A stretch of DNA of 64,000 nucleotides. It comes from Tenacibaculum finnmarkense genomovar ulcerans (lineage in GTDB: Bacteria; Bacteroidota; Bacteroidia; Flavobacteriales; Flavobacteriaceae). Location: positions 1-64,000 of the forward strand of contig NZ_OENE01000015.1 in assembly GCF_900239495.1 (NCBI RefSeq). Reading direction: 5' to 3'. Under the pieces are notes generated by a model. That model ran no database searches. It worked only from the letters and a program-made list of their open reading frames with translations, and was not told the origin of the DNA. Below, one piece after another: positions 32,963-41,171 of this stretch (the first letter of the stretch is position 1; each line of letters opens with the position of its first letter). A program made the position numbers and the translations under genes.

Positions 32963-34519
32963 TTAATATAAATCCCAATTACCGTTTAAATAATAGTTGT
33001 AAAGAACGGGATTGTGTACTTTATTAACTTCAATACTATCTTTAGAATTAAAAAACTCTTTTCCAAAAGAGGTTATCAATTGCATTGCTTGGTTATTTAT
33101 CCAATTGGTTTTAACATTTTTGAATTCAATTTTTTGCAATTTATCTTTTAATTGATTCGAACTAATATTCTTGTTTTTTGTTCCAAGTATCCAGCCCCAT
33201 TCTCCCATCGATAATACTTGATTATGAAGTTTTACCGTATTAAAACCTGCGGATGTTATTGTTTTATCAATACAATTATAGGCGTTTGTTGCAAAATACG
33301 GACTTCCTGCTTGCGTAATAATTAATCCATTTGGTCTTAATTTTCTGTTACAAAGTGAATAAAATTCATGTGAATACAATCTTCCTAATTCAATGTTTCT
33401 AGGGTCTGGTAAATCAATAATAATGATATCGTAAAAATCAGCTTTATTTTGTTCCAAATGAATATACGCATCTTTGTTAAAAATGCTAAGTTTATCATTT
33501 TTCATGCTGTTTTTGTTGATTTTCTGCAATACAGGATGATTCAGCCCTAAATCCGTCATTTTTGGATCTAAATCAACCATATCAATTTTTTCAACAGTCG
33601 GATATTTTAGTATTTCACGAACAGCACAACCATCACCACCTCCCAAAATTAAAATTCGTTGCGGATTTGGATGTAATTGCATAATCGGATGCACCAACGG
33701 TTCATGATACATTTTCTCATCAATAGAACAAAATTGTAAGTTTCCGTTTAAATATAACCAATGTTCATTTTTCCACTCGGTTACTACAATTTTCTGATAT
33801 TCTGTTTGTTCAGCATAAATAACTTTGTCTTTATATTTCTTTTGTTCTCCCCATTGAATAATCGGTTTTGTAAAAGAAATACCCGTCATTAAAAGCCCAA
33901 AAACAACTACTAAAACCGCTTTTAAACGAATAATTTTACGCTTATTTATTTTTTCTTTAAATCGATAAAAAACAATTAAGGCTACTAAAAAATTAATTAT
34001 TCCTAATACAAAAGGCGTGTAGGCTAAACCTAACATCGGCAAGCCGATAAAAGCAAAAAACACCCCTCCGATAAGACTTCCGTAGTAATCTTTTTCTAAA
34101 ATAGAAGAGATATTACTTTTTAAATCTTCGTATTCTTTATTTATCCGAACAACTAACGGAATTTCTAACCCGATAAGTAAACCAATAAGCATACTTAAAG
34201 AATAAATTACAAATCCGTAATAATCACTTACCGAAGCCAAGGTATAAACCAACACCGACGAAAATGCGACAATTAAAGAAAGCGATATTTCTAAAATTAA
34301 AAAATTTTGAATTAAGTTTTTTTTGATTAATTTACTCAATCGACTTCCTAAACCCATGCAAAAAAGCATCAGCGAAACAATCATCGTCCACTGAAAAATG
34401 GAGTTTCCAATAAAATAAGTTGCTAAGGTCGATAAAGTGTATTCGGCTACTATTCCTGCAAATCCTGTGGCAAAAATAGCAGCTTTTAATACAAAAGAAT
34501 TCTGTTTTAAATACTCCAT
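32963..34519 (-). CDS. speE: Membrane-anchored spermidine synthase-like aminopropyltransferase
   Basis: 518 residues. The first ~205 form about seven membrane helices. A soluble aminopropyltransferase domain follows: QFCSIDEKMYHEPLVHP (substrate loop), ILILGGGDGCAVREIL and DMVDLDP for decarboxylated AdoMet, then DIIIIDLPDP with LYSHEFY. The DLPDP version replaces the DSSDP of classical SpeE. Fusion to a membrane domain is a known variant class. The acceptor amine is uncertain and may be a membrane-associated molecule. It overlaps DUF350 by 13 bases. Confidence 0.88.
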   Translation of the reverse strand: MEYLKQNSFVLKAAIFATGFAGIVAEYTLSTLATYFIGNSIFQWTMIVSLMLFCMGLGSRLSKLIKKNLIQNFLILEISLSLIVAFSSVLVYTLASVSDYYGFVIYSLSMLIGLLIGLEIPLVVRINKEYEDLKSNISSILEKDYYGSLIGGVFFAFIGLPMLGLAYTPFVLGIINFLVALIVFYRFKEKINKRKIIRLKAVLVVVFGLLMTGISFTKPIIQWGEQKKYKDKVIYAEQTEYQKIVVTEWKNEHWLYLNGNLQFCSIDEKMYHEPLVHPIMQLHPNPQRILILGGGDGCAVREILKYPTVEKIDMVDLDPKMTDLGLNHPVLQKINKNSMKNDKLSIFNKDAYIHLEQNKADFYDIIIIDLPDPRNIELGRLYSHEFYSLCNRKLRPNGLIITQAGSPYFATNAYNCIDKTITSAGFNTVKLHNQVLSMGEWGWILGTKNKNISSNQLKDKLQKIEFKNVKTNWINNQAMQLITSFGKEFFNSKDSIEVNKVHNPVLYNYYLNGNWDLY

Positions 34520-35400
34520 GTAATTAATATAGCAGCCGCGATGTAAGCAAAAGCTTCCATTAAACCTGCACCAATATTTGGTTTTTCTTGATTGATAATT
34601 TCATCTGTAAGTTTTCTTCCTGTTAATAAAATTTTATCAGCAAAAAGACGCATTATTGGCAATAATAAACAGCCTAATAATGTTTGTAAACTAATATCTA
34701 TAAGCGTTGTTGTCCAGTCTAAAAATGGATCTAAAATTGCATTCATGGTAATAATTCCGATAGCAAGTATCGCTCCCGAAAAACTAACTCCAGCAGCAAC
34801 ATTGTCTTTTTCTACTTCATTATGAATATCATATCCCATCCAAGCAATAAACACTTTAGATGCTAAAATAAGCACGATATTTCCAAGAATCCAATAGATT
34901 ATAAACGTTGAAATTCCTGCAATTAATGTTTCCGATTCTCCAATTAAAGCACCGTATAAAACAAGCCCATTTGCAATATAAATAGCAGCTTCAATAACAC
35001 CTGCACCTTCATTTTGATCGGTAATAATTTCTTTTTTTAAATCGAACTTATTTAAAATCACTTTATTACTAATCCAAGCGGATAAAAGCAATAATAAAAT
35101 GGCAATAATTCCGTAGCTAAAAATTTGTAAAATATCGGTTATAAAACCAGCAGTTTCGCCAATAATAGCACCGCCAATAACAATAATTAAAGCAGTAAAA
35201 TATCCGACATAAGAAATAATAAATGCAAAATTATCTTTTTCAACTAATTCATCTTGAATATTGATACTTGGATGTAGCATTTTATACGCTATTTTTCCAA
35301 GGATAAAAATGACAAATCCACTTAGAATATAGCCAAAGGAATGAACTATTTCGATACTATTAATATATTCGTTAATATATTGATTCATGTTTACGAGCAT
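34507..35400 (-). CDS. DUF350 family membrane protein (two DUF350 units)
   Basis: 297 residues with about eight membrane helices. Two similar halves each carry the DUF350 pattern: DNFAFIISYVGYFTALIIVIGG's start and later DNVAAGVSFSGAILAIGIIT, with nearby ITDQNEGAGVIEAAIYIANG and NQEKPNIGAGLMEAFAYIAA. E. coli YjfL is a single-unit relative in the yjfIJKLMC cluster. The role is unknown. Two in-frame ATGs exist (35400 and 35388). It overlaps speE by 13 bases. Confidence 0.85.
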   Translation of the reverse strand: MLVNMNQYINEYINSIEIVHSFGYILSGFVIFILGKIAYKMLHPSINIQDELVEKDNFAFIISYVGYFTALIIVIGGAIIGETAGFITDILQIFSYGIIAILLLLLSAWISNKVILNKFDLKKEIITDQNEGAGVIEAAIYIANGLVLYGALIGESETLIAGISTFIIYWILGNIVLILASKVFIAWMGYDIHNEVEKDNVAAGVSFSGAILAIGIITMNAILDPFLDWTTTLIDISLQTLLGCLLLPIMRLFADKILLTGRKLTDEIINQEKPNIGAGLMEAFAYIAAAILITWSI

Positions 35401-35409
35401 TTTATACCA

Positions 35410-36216
35410 TTATTTACCATAACCACCACTTCTAGAACGAGAAGAACTTGAACTACTATATCTGTTACTACTTCTTGTAGTTCGGCTAGAATTTCTACTA
35501 GAATTTGAGTAACTTTTGCTAGAGCTATATCCTTTCGATCTTAAAGAAGTCGCACTTCTTTTTACGTTACTTCTTACCTTATCTTTAAACGATTGAGGTT
35601 TAGAGTTCCAAGTACTACTAGTATTTCCTGTTGATGATGTTCCGTAGGTATTATTTCTTCCGTAATAACTAGTTCTTCCTCGGTTATTAGTTCTATAATA
35701 ATCATAATCACTTCTTCCGTAACGATTAGACCCACCTAAAAGGCTACTCATAAAATGATACTGTCCATAAAATGCCCAAAAAGACGAACCGTTACTTTGT
35801 CTTTCCCAACTTCCGTATTTTTGATTACCTACATAATTATTGTAGCCCGCAGGCGTTGATTTTTTATCTAAAACACCATTTTTCTTTGATAAAACAGTCA
35901 TTCCTAAATCTTTTTGATGCTCTTCAAAAGTGATTGCAGAAACTTTTTTCCAATCGGTACGTTTTATATCAAAATCATCTTCAGTCGGTTTCGTTGTTTT
36001 ATTATTTTTTTCAAGGATAATTTTATATTTATGAAAATAAGCATCGCTATCTTCTTTATAATCCATATCAGTTAGAATAACACTGTAATTTTGTGTATCA
36101 ATATATGTGGTAATAATTTCATCTAAAGGAGATTTTAGATACTTTTTTCGTTCTGACCCACAAGAAACCACAAGCAAAAGTAAGCTTGAAATTAGTAATG
36201 TTTGAAATATTTTCAT
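35410..36216 (-). CDS. Lipoprotein with Ser/Arg/Tyr-rich low-complexity tail
   Basis: 268 residues. A signal helix ends in VVSCGS, which gives a lipidated cysteine at about 19. Residues 20-150 are a mixed domain. The region from about 160 has many NRGR, SYYGRNN and SSSSRSRSGGYGK-type segments, a highly basic and hydroxyl-rich tail. It resembles no domain I know, but its place matches YjfM (DUF1190), the lipoprotein of the E. coli yjf cluster. The frame can be extended to 36300, but the ATG at 36216 gives a standard lipoprotein signal. Confidence 0.65.
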   Translation of the reverse strand: MKIFQTLLISSLLLLVVSCGSERKKYLKSPLDEIITTYIDTQNYSVILTDMDYKEDSDAYFHKYKIILEKNNKTTKPTEDDFDIKRTDWKKVSAITFEEHQKDLGMTVLSKKNGVLDKKSTPAGYNNYVGNQKYGSWERQSNGSSFWAFYGQYHFMSSLLGGSNRYGRSDYDYYRTNNRGRTSYYGRNNTYGTSSTGNTSSTWNSKPQSFKDKVRSNVKRSATSLRSKGYSSSKSYSNSSRNSSRTTRSSNRYSSSSSSRSRSGGYGK

Positions 36217-36253
36217 TGTAATTAATTTGAAACCAAATTTAGTATTTTTAGTA

Positions 36254-36805
36254 TTAATACCTATCTGCAACAGGCAATATATTTGAAACGGCAAGCTCAT
36301 TGATAATAATCCCTTTGCTTACTTCAAATTCCTGTTCGCCATATTGTTCTATGCACAGTGTTTTTTCTTCGGATTCATCTAAATAATCGTAAGAAATTAA
36401 TTCTTCCCAATTAGAAGCGTCAAGTTCTTTGCAAAATCCTGGTGATTTTTCATCTAAAAAATAACGAGTTCCTTCAAAATCAATTTTTTTAGGTGGTTTT
36501 TGATGTTCATCCATATAATCACAAACCGTTTCACCTAACTTTCTTAGTTTTATTTTTTCTGATAAAGTAACCACTAAACCACCATCATCTTCAAGGTTTA
36601 AAAATTTTTCAGTAGCTCCATTTTTGATAACAAATTCACGTGTAAAATAATCATCACCCCAATCGTATTCAAACAGTGCTGTAACCGTCCAGGTTTCGGT
36701 AGCGTATTCAAAAATATATCCTTTTGCTAAATCGTTAATTTTAATATTTGTTGGATCAAAATGTCTTTCCGTTTCTTTTTTCTTAAAAAAATCAAGTATT
36801 CCCAT
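36254..36805 (-). CDS. DUF4178 domain protein
   Basis: 183 residues, starting MGILDFFKKKETERHFDPTN and then the DUF4178 core: IKINDLAKGYIFEYATETW, the YDWGDDYFTREFVI strand pair and LEDDGGLVVTLSEK. The family is soluble and often lies next to PspA, DUF350 and AdoMet decarboxylase genes. E. coli YjfK is the positional counterpart. The function is unknown. A terminator-like hairpin (36850-36875) separates it from PspA, so expression may fall at this point. Confidence 0.8.
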   Translation of the reverse strand: MGILDFFKKKETERHFDPTNIKINDLAKGYIFEYATETWTVTALFEYDWGDDYFTREFVIKNGATEKFLNLEDDGGLVVTLSEKIKLRKLGETVCDYMDEHQKPPKKIDFEGTRYFLDEKSPGFCKELDASNWEELISYDYLDESEEKTLCIEQYGEQEFEVSKGIIINELAVSNILPVADRY

Positions 36806-36849
36806 GTATTTATATTGTTTTGTGTGTGAATTTTATTTAAAACAAAAAA

Positions 36850-36875
36850 AGCCCTTCTTTTATATAAAGAAGAGC
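36850..36875 (-). terminator. Internal terminator-like hairpin after pspA
   Basis: On the minus strand GCTCTTCTTT pairs with AAAGAAGGGC (one G-T-type mismatch) and is followed by TTTTTTTGTTTT. It lies between pspA and the DUF4178 gene, and could reduce transcription of the downstream nine genes relative to pspA. Confidence 0.65.
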
Positions 36876-36898
36876 CTAAATTATTAAATTTAATAATT

Positions 36899-37597
36899 TT
36901 ATAAGCCCATTTGTTTTTTTAATTCCTCTAAATTATTTGCTGCACTTGTTTTTTTAGTACCCAATGCTTTGTCTAATTCATCATCAATACTTTTTGATTC
37001 GTTAGCAATATCACCATAAGCTTCGGCTAAAGCTTCTTCTTCGGATACTTTTTCTTTCATTTTTTCTAGCATATTAACCGTACTAGAACTATCGATTGCC
37101 GCCATTTGTTTGTTTAAATTTTTGGTTGCATTCGAAACTTTTACACGCGCTTTAAGGGTTTTTAATTCATTTTCCCACTTGCTAATGTTATTTTTTAAAC
37201 TGTTCACATTCGTTTCTAATTGCGATACCGATTTTGAAAAATTAGTAACCTCAACCTCACAACGATTCACATGTTCGGTATTTTCTTCTTTTTTAACCAA
37301 TGCTTCGGTTGCTAAACGGTCGGCATTTTCGGCAGTAAGCTCTCCTTTTCCTGCTTTCTGTAAAATTAACATCGCTTTATTTTGATAATCCTTCGCTTTT
37401 ATTTCAAACTGTGTTTTATCATTTTTAGAACGAATTAACATCGCTTTTACCTTCGCAAGCCCTTCTAATGCTTGTGTCAAGTCATTTTTCATGTCTTTAA
37501 TACCCTGCTCTGTCATTTTGATAGGGTTTTCCATTTTATCAATTGCTGAATTTGCTTCTGCTTTCCCTACGTTAAATAATCTTCTAAATATGTTCAT
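36899..37597 (-). CDS. pspA: PspA/IM30 family membrane-stress protein
   Basis: 232 residues, almost wholly alpha-helical coiled coil. The N-terminus MNIFRRLFNVGKAEANSAIDKMENP and the TEQGIKDMKNDL helix match PspA/Vipp1, with an amphipathic first helix that binds stressed membranes. PspA forms ESCRT-III-like rods that seal membrane damage. The gene is 38 bases after the YbjN-like gene. E. coli YjfJ is the paralog found in the equivalent cluster. No PspF- or PspBC-type regulator is near. Confidence 0.92.
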   Translation of the reverse strand: MNIFRRLFNVGKAEANSAIDKMENPIKMTEQGIKDMKNDLTQALEGLAKVKAMLIRSKNDKTQFEIKAKDYQNKAMLILQKAGKGELTAENADRLATEALVKKEENTEHVNRCEVEVTNFSKSVSQLETNVNSLKNNISKWENELKTLKARVKVSNATKNLNKQMAAIDSSSTVNMLEKMKEKVSEEEALAEAYGDIANESKSIDDELDKALGTKKTSAANNLEELKKQMGL

Positions 37598-37635
37598 TAT
37601 ATGTTTTTTTAGTATCTGTTAATTTGTATTTTTAA

Positions 37636-38031
37636 TTATGCTTTCGAAAATTGAATAATATTTTCTGAATACTCACTTAATAATAAACTCAACGAATTTA
37701 TAGAGCCTTCCAATTCGTTTAAGTCAAGGTTTTCAATTTGTAAAGTATCTCTAAAAATTACTTTAGTACCCGTTTCATCTAACACAAAAGCACCGTGAAC
37801 GATGTCTCTATTTTTTTGTAATAATTGTTTAAAAATAGTTTCATCAGGATTTGTAATTTTAAAAATATATTGTTCAATAATTAAAATCGGGCTGGCAATT
37901 CCTATTATTAAATTATTAATTCCTTCATTTTCATTCTGAATCATTAAAATTCCTTCCGACGGATCTTCATGAGTAATATTGTAATTTAACTCAAGTAAGT
38001 AATTTTTAATCCTATTAAATTGTTTTTTCAT
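37636..38031 (-). CDS. YbjN-like (type III chaperone fold) protein
   Basis: 131 residues with an alpha-beta pattern like YbjN or Tir-chaperone-fold proteins: an N-terminal helix with LLELNYNITHEDPSEGILMI, a beta region with NNLIIGIASPILIIEQYIF, and HGAFVLDETGTKVIFRDTL with a final helix. YjfI (DUF2170) is the positional counterpart in E. coli. It is the first gene of the PspA-polyamine array. It is divergent from the HTH regulator at 38169, with 137 bases between starts. Confidence 0.65.
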   Translation of the reverse strand: MKKQFNRIKNYLLELNYNITHEDPSEGILMIQNENEGINNLIIGIASPILIIEQYIFKITNPDETIFKQLLQKNRDIVHGAFVLDETGTKVIFRDTLQIENLDLNELEGSINSLSLLLSEYSENIIQFSKA

Positions 38032-38168
38032 CGATATACTTCTTTTTCAAAATTGCTAATTATTTTAGAACTATTGCTATATTCTGTAATATTACTCGCT
38101 AATTTGAGTATTTTTGACAGGTCAAATATAACTATATTTAAACAACCTGCAAATAAAATTAGCAAACT

Positions 38169-38912
38169 ATGTCGTTTTTTGGTAAAAACATTAAAAAGAT
38201 AAGAAGTGTAAAAAAACTTAGTCAACAAGCTTTTGCTGATATATTCAACTTAAAAAGAGGTACTTTAGGGGCTTATGAAGAAGAACGAAGCGAACCAAAA
38301 ATTGACACGATTATAAAAATTGCTAATTATTTTAGCATTTCTATTGATGACCTCCTAACAAAAAACATTACAGTTAATCAATTATTGCGGTTTAATGAAG
38401 GCATTACTACAGATATCAATCAAATTGTAAAAGCTAGTTTTACTGATATTCCGTTTGTAAACTCCTTAAATAGCCATCAATTTATTACTGATTTTAAAAC
38501 TACTGAAAACTATGACTCTTTACCTGTACTTAGCATGCCAATAACAGCGACTGCGGCATTATTAGCATTTACAGTAGCTAATTTATATATGGTATCTAAT
38601 GAAGAAGGTTTATTTCCTGGTGATGTTGTAGTTGGCGAAAGTACTGTTCCTGAAAACTTAACAAAAGACGATGTGGTAATTGTATTGGCAAACGATGCCT
38701 TATCAATCAGGCGCTATAATGCAACCGATACAGGGTACCATTTATCAGCCGATCATATACATATTGCGCCCATCATAATTCCTTACGGAATTACTATTCA
38801 TTTCTGGAAAGTTTCTTATGTGTTTTTAAAGCGATACCCAAAATTCACCTCAAAATTAGACATTCAATTAGATAAATTAGATACAGTACTAAAGCAATTA
38901 AACAAGGTATAA
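38169..38912 (+). CDS. XRE-family regulator with S24/LexA-like C-terminal domain
   Basis: 247 residues. The helix-turn-helix lies at about 6-60 (IKKIRSVKKLSQQAFADIFN, then GTLGAYEEERSEPKIDTIIKIA). The region from about 120 has LFPGDVVVGES and DDVVIVLANDALSIRRYN, which resembles the S24 peptidase fold, but no serine-lysine dyad can be assigned with confidence. It is divergent from the PspA-polyamine array and might regulate it. The next gene, on the opposite strand, is a second HTH protein; their 3' ends are three bases apart. Confidence 0.8.
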   Translation: MSFFGKNIKKIRSVKKLSQQAFADIFNLKRGTLGAYEEERSEPKIDTIIKIANYFSISIDDLLTKNITVNQLLRFNEGITTDINQIVKASFTDIPFVNSLNSHQFITDFKTTENYDSLPVLSMPITATAALLAFTVANLYMVSNEEGLFPGDVVVGESTVPENLTKDDVVIVLANDALSIRRYNATDTGYHLSADHIHIAPIIIPYGITIHFWKVSYVFLKRYPKFTSKLDIQLDKLDTVLKQLNKV

Positions 38913-38915
38913 AAA

Positions 38916-39344
38916 CTACTCTTTATTGCTGTTTTTAGCAAGCTCTTTTAATAAACATTCATAATTGATAATTTTATCGTATAATTTTTGACGATCTTTT
39001 TGTTGTTCAAAATTAGAAAACAATCCCGCTATCGCATTTATTTTAGGCTCCTTTCTAAAATCATCTATATGCACTAAAATATAATCGAGTATTTTTTCAT
39101 TTTCAACATCTTCTAAACTCAAAGGCTCATCGGTTAAAAGCATAGTACCTTTACCTGTAATTAACCAATTAAAGTTTAAATCAGGGAAATTATCGGAAAT
39201 TAATCCGAGCCATTTTGAATTAATCTCTGTCCCTTTCTTTAAAGCATTTCGTAAAGTACCATCGCTAGCACCAATAACACGCTCTAACCTACTAACAGCC
39301 ACACCTTTATGTTTTATAAAAATTTTGATTCTACTTGCTACCAT
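38916..39344 (-). CDS. Phage-repressor-type HTH protein
   Basis: 142 residues. The N-terminal 65 residues (MVASRIKIFIKHKGVAVSRL, IGASDGTLRNALKKG and FNWLITGKGTMLL) match the short HTH regulators that are frequent in Bacteroidota genomes and prophages; the W-L-x-T-G-K-G-x-M-L end of the domain is diagnostic. The rest is an acidic helical tail. No phage genes are near. Its promoter region contains repeated AAAATAATACG sites, which suggests self-control. Confidence 0.75.
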   Translation of the reverse strand: MVASRIKIFIKHKGVAVSRLERVIGASDGTLRNALKKGTEINSKWLGLISDNFPDLNFNWLITGKGTMLLTDEPLSLEDVENEKILDYILVHIDDFRKEPKINAIAGLFSNFEQQKDRQKLYDKIINYECLLKELAKNSNKE

Positions 39345-39354
39345 AATTTTTCGT

Positions 39355-39396
39355 AAAATAATACGTAAATTATTTTCATAAACGGAAAATAATACG
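39355..39396. promoter_or_regulatory. Putative operator array upstream of the HTH gene
   Basis: AAAATAATACG occurs at 39355-39365 and 39386-39396, 31 bases apart (three helical turns), with an inverted ATTATTTT (39369-39376) between. It starts 11 bases upstream of the start codon at 39344 and is a good candidate for autoregulation. Confidence 0.5.
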
Positions 39397-39721
39397 ATAT
39401 TTACACCGTACTAAACAAAGGTACAATTAATAAGTGTTATTATTTTTCATTTAACCTGTTGTAAACTATTTGACAACTATCAAATGAAGTTTAATTGATA
39501 TAAAACACTTATAGCGAAGTAAATAATTCATTTAAAAAAAAAGTTATTTATTTGTTAAAAAAAAGAACGTTTAATAAAAAATAATTAAAGGAGTTAGTTT
39601 ACGTATTGTGGTTATTGTGAAGGGTGTCATAATAAATAAGCTATATAAATCCTTTTTTTTAACCAAGGCTTGTTTTATCAAGCCTTGGTTTCACCCCTTT
39701 ATTTTTAGAAGCAGAAAACGC
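39397..39721. other. Gene-free stretch with a 12 bp perfect hairpin
   Basis: This AT-rich gap holds no convincing ORF. AACCAAGGCTTG (39661-39672) and CAAGCCTTGGTT (39679-39690) form a perfect 12 bp stem with a six-base loop. Neither side has a T run in the right place, so it is weak as a terminator, although it lies just past the hemN stop on the minus strand and may stabilise the hemN 3' end. Confidence 0.55.
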
Positions 39722-41083
39722 CTAAATTGTCATTGAAAATAATTTTGTTTCGGGCTTATTACTATGCAAACGCTTATCAAACGCCATACAGATATTTCGC
39801 ACATAAGGTCTTGCTTTTTCAGGAACCGTTAGAGTATTTCCATCGATAAAAACCAAACCATCAGCGACCATTTCTTGTAATTTTTCTAAAAGGATTTCGA
39901 TACCTTTAAGCTTTAAACTTTCCGCATCCCACGAAGTGGTAAAATGACACATAATATTTAAAATATGCTTTCGGATAACTAAATCTTCTTCGGATAAAAT
40001 ATGTCCTCTAAAAACAGGAATTTCTCCTTCGTTCACTATTTTTTGATATTCTTTTACCGTTTTTACATTCTGTGCAAATCCGTACCAAGAATCAGAAATT
40101 GACGACATTCCTAAACCAATCATTAACTGCGTTTTATTGGCAGTATAGCCCATAAAATTACGATGCAATGTTTTTTCCTGAGTTGCTTTATATAAACTAT
40201 CCGATTTTAAAGCAAAATGATCCATTCCTATTTCAACGTAACCCATTTCGGCAAATAACTCCTTTCCTATTTCGTATAATTCACGCTTCTCTTCATTTTT
40301 TGGTAAATCTTCCTCCTTAAAACCTCGTTGTCCAACACCTTTTACCCACGGAACATGCGCGTAACTATAAAACGAAATTCTATCAGGTTGTAATTCTTTG
40401 GTTTTATTAATGGTATGAATTACATTTTCTTTGGTTTGAAATGGCAATCCGAAAATTAAATCATGACTGATAGATGTATAGCCTATTTCCCTAGCCCATC
40501 GAGTTGCTTTTTCAACATTTTCAAAAGGTTGTACTCTGTGTATTGCTTCTTGAACCTTTAAATTATAATCTTGCACACCGTAACTTACTCGTGTAAAACC
40601 GACATCAAATAAAGTTTGTAATTGTTCTTTTGTGGTATTATTTGGATGTCCTTCAAAACTAAATTCGTGCTTCGGATGTTTTTTAGCATTGATAAATAAA
40701 CCATCAATTAACTTTTTTAAATTTTCTTTTGAAAAAAAAGTAGGTGTTCCGCCACCCAAATGAATTTCCTTGATAATTGGCGTTTCATCGACTAAATTGG
40801 TATATAAATTCCATTCTTTTAAAACGGTATCAATATAATCTTCTTCTACTTCATGTCTTTTTGTAATATGTTTATGACAGGCACAAAAAGTACAAATACT
40901 CTCACAAAAAGGCAAATGAATATACACACTAATTCCTTCGGATAAATTGCTTTCTATAAACGATTTTTTAAAGGTTTCAATCCATTTATCTTTAGAAAAA
41001 GTTTCATTTTCCCAATAAGGAACCGTCGGATAACTCGTATATCTTGGTCCTGGAATGTTGTATTTTTGTATCAGTGAATTCAT
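39722..41083 (-). CDS. hemN: Oxygen-independent coproporphyrinogen III oxidase
   Basis: 453 residues, a radical SAM enzyme that converts coproporphyrinogen III to protoporphyrinogen IX without oxygen, for heme synthesis. The cluster motif CESICTFC (CxxxCxxC, about 60-67) is followed by ACHKH. GGGTPTFF (about 110-117) binds AdoMet. The N-terminus NIPGPRYTSYPTVPYW is characteristic of true HemN, as opposed to HemW. It is between two parts of the low-oxygen respiratory gene set; no Fnr-type palindrome was seen in its own upstream region. Confidence 0.96.
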   Translation of the reverse strand: MNSLIQKYNIPGPRYTSYPTVPYWENETFSKDKWIETFKKSFIESNLSEGISVYIHLPFCESICTFCACHKHITKRHEVEEDYIDTVLKEWNLYTNLVDETPIIKEIHLGGGTPTFFSKENLKKLIDGLFINAKKHPKHEFSFEGHPNNTTKEQLQTLFDVGFTRVSYGVQDYNLKVQEAIHRVQPFENVEKATRWAREIGYTSISHDLIFGLPFQTKENVIHTINKTKELQPDRISFYSYAHVPWVKGVGQRGFKEEDLPKNEEKRELYEIGKELFAEMGYVEIGMDHFALKSDSLYKATQEKTLHRNFMGYTANKTQLMIGLGMSSISDSWYGFAQNVKTVKEYQKIVNEGEIPVFRGHILSEEDLVIRKHILNIMCHFTTSWDAESLKLKGIEILLEKLQEMVADGLVFIDGNTLTVPEKARPYVRNICMAFDKRLHSNKPETKLFSMTI

Positions 41084-41171
41084 GTATATTTTTTTAGAAT
41101 ATCAAGTTAATTAGCCTAAAAACTTAGCGGATTAATAATAAATTGATACGCTTTAGCTAAACAACCTTTTT

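Noticed and set aside
38916-39344. A prophage remnant
   Set aside because: Two repressor-like genes alone, without structural, lysis or integrase genes, do not support a prophage.
39661-39690. A hemN terminator
   Set aside because: The stem is perfect, but no T run follows on the minus strand, so it is listed only as a hairpin.
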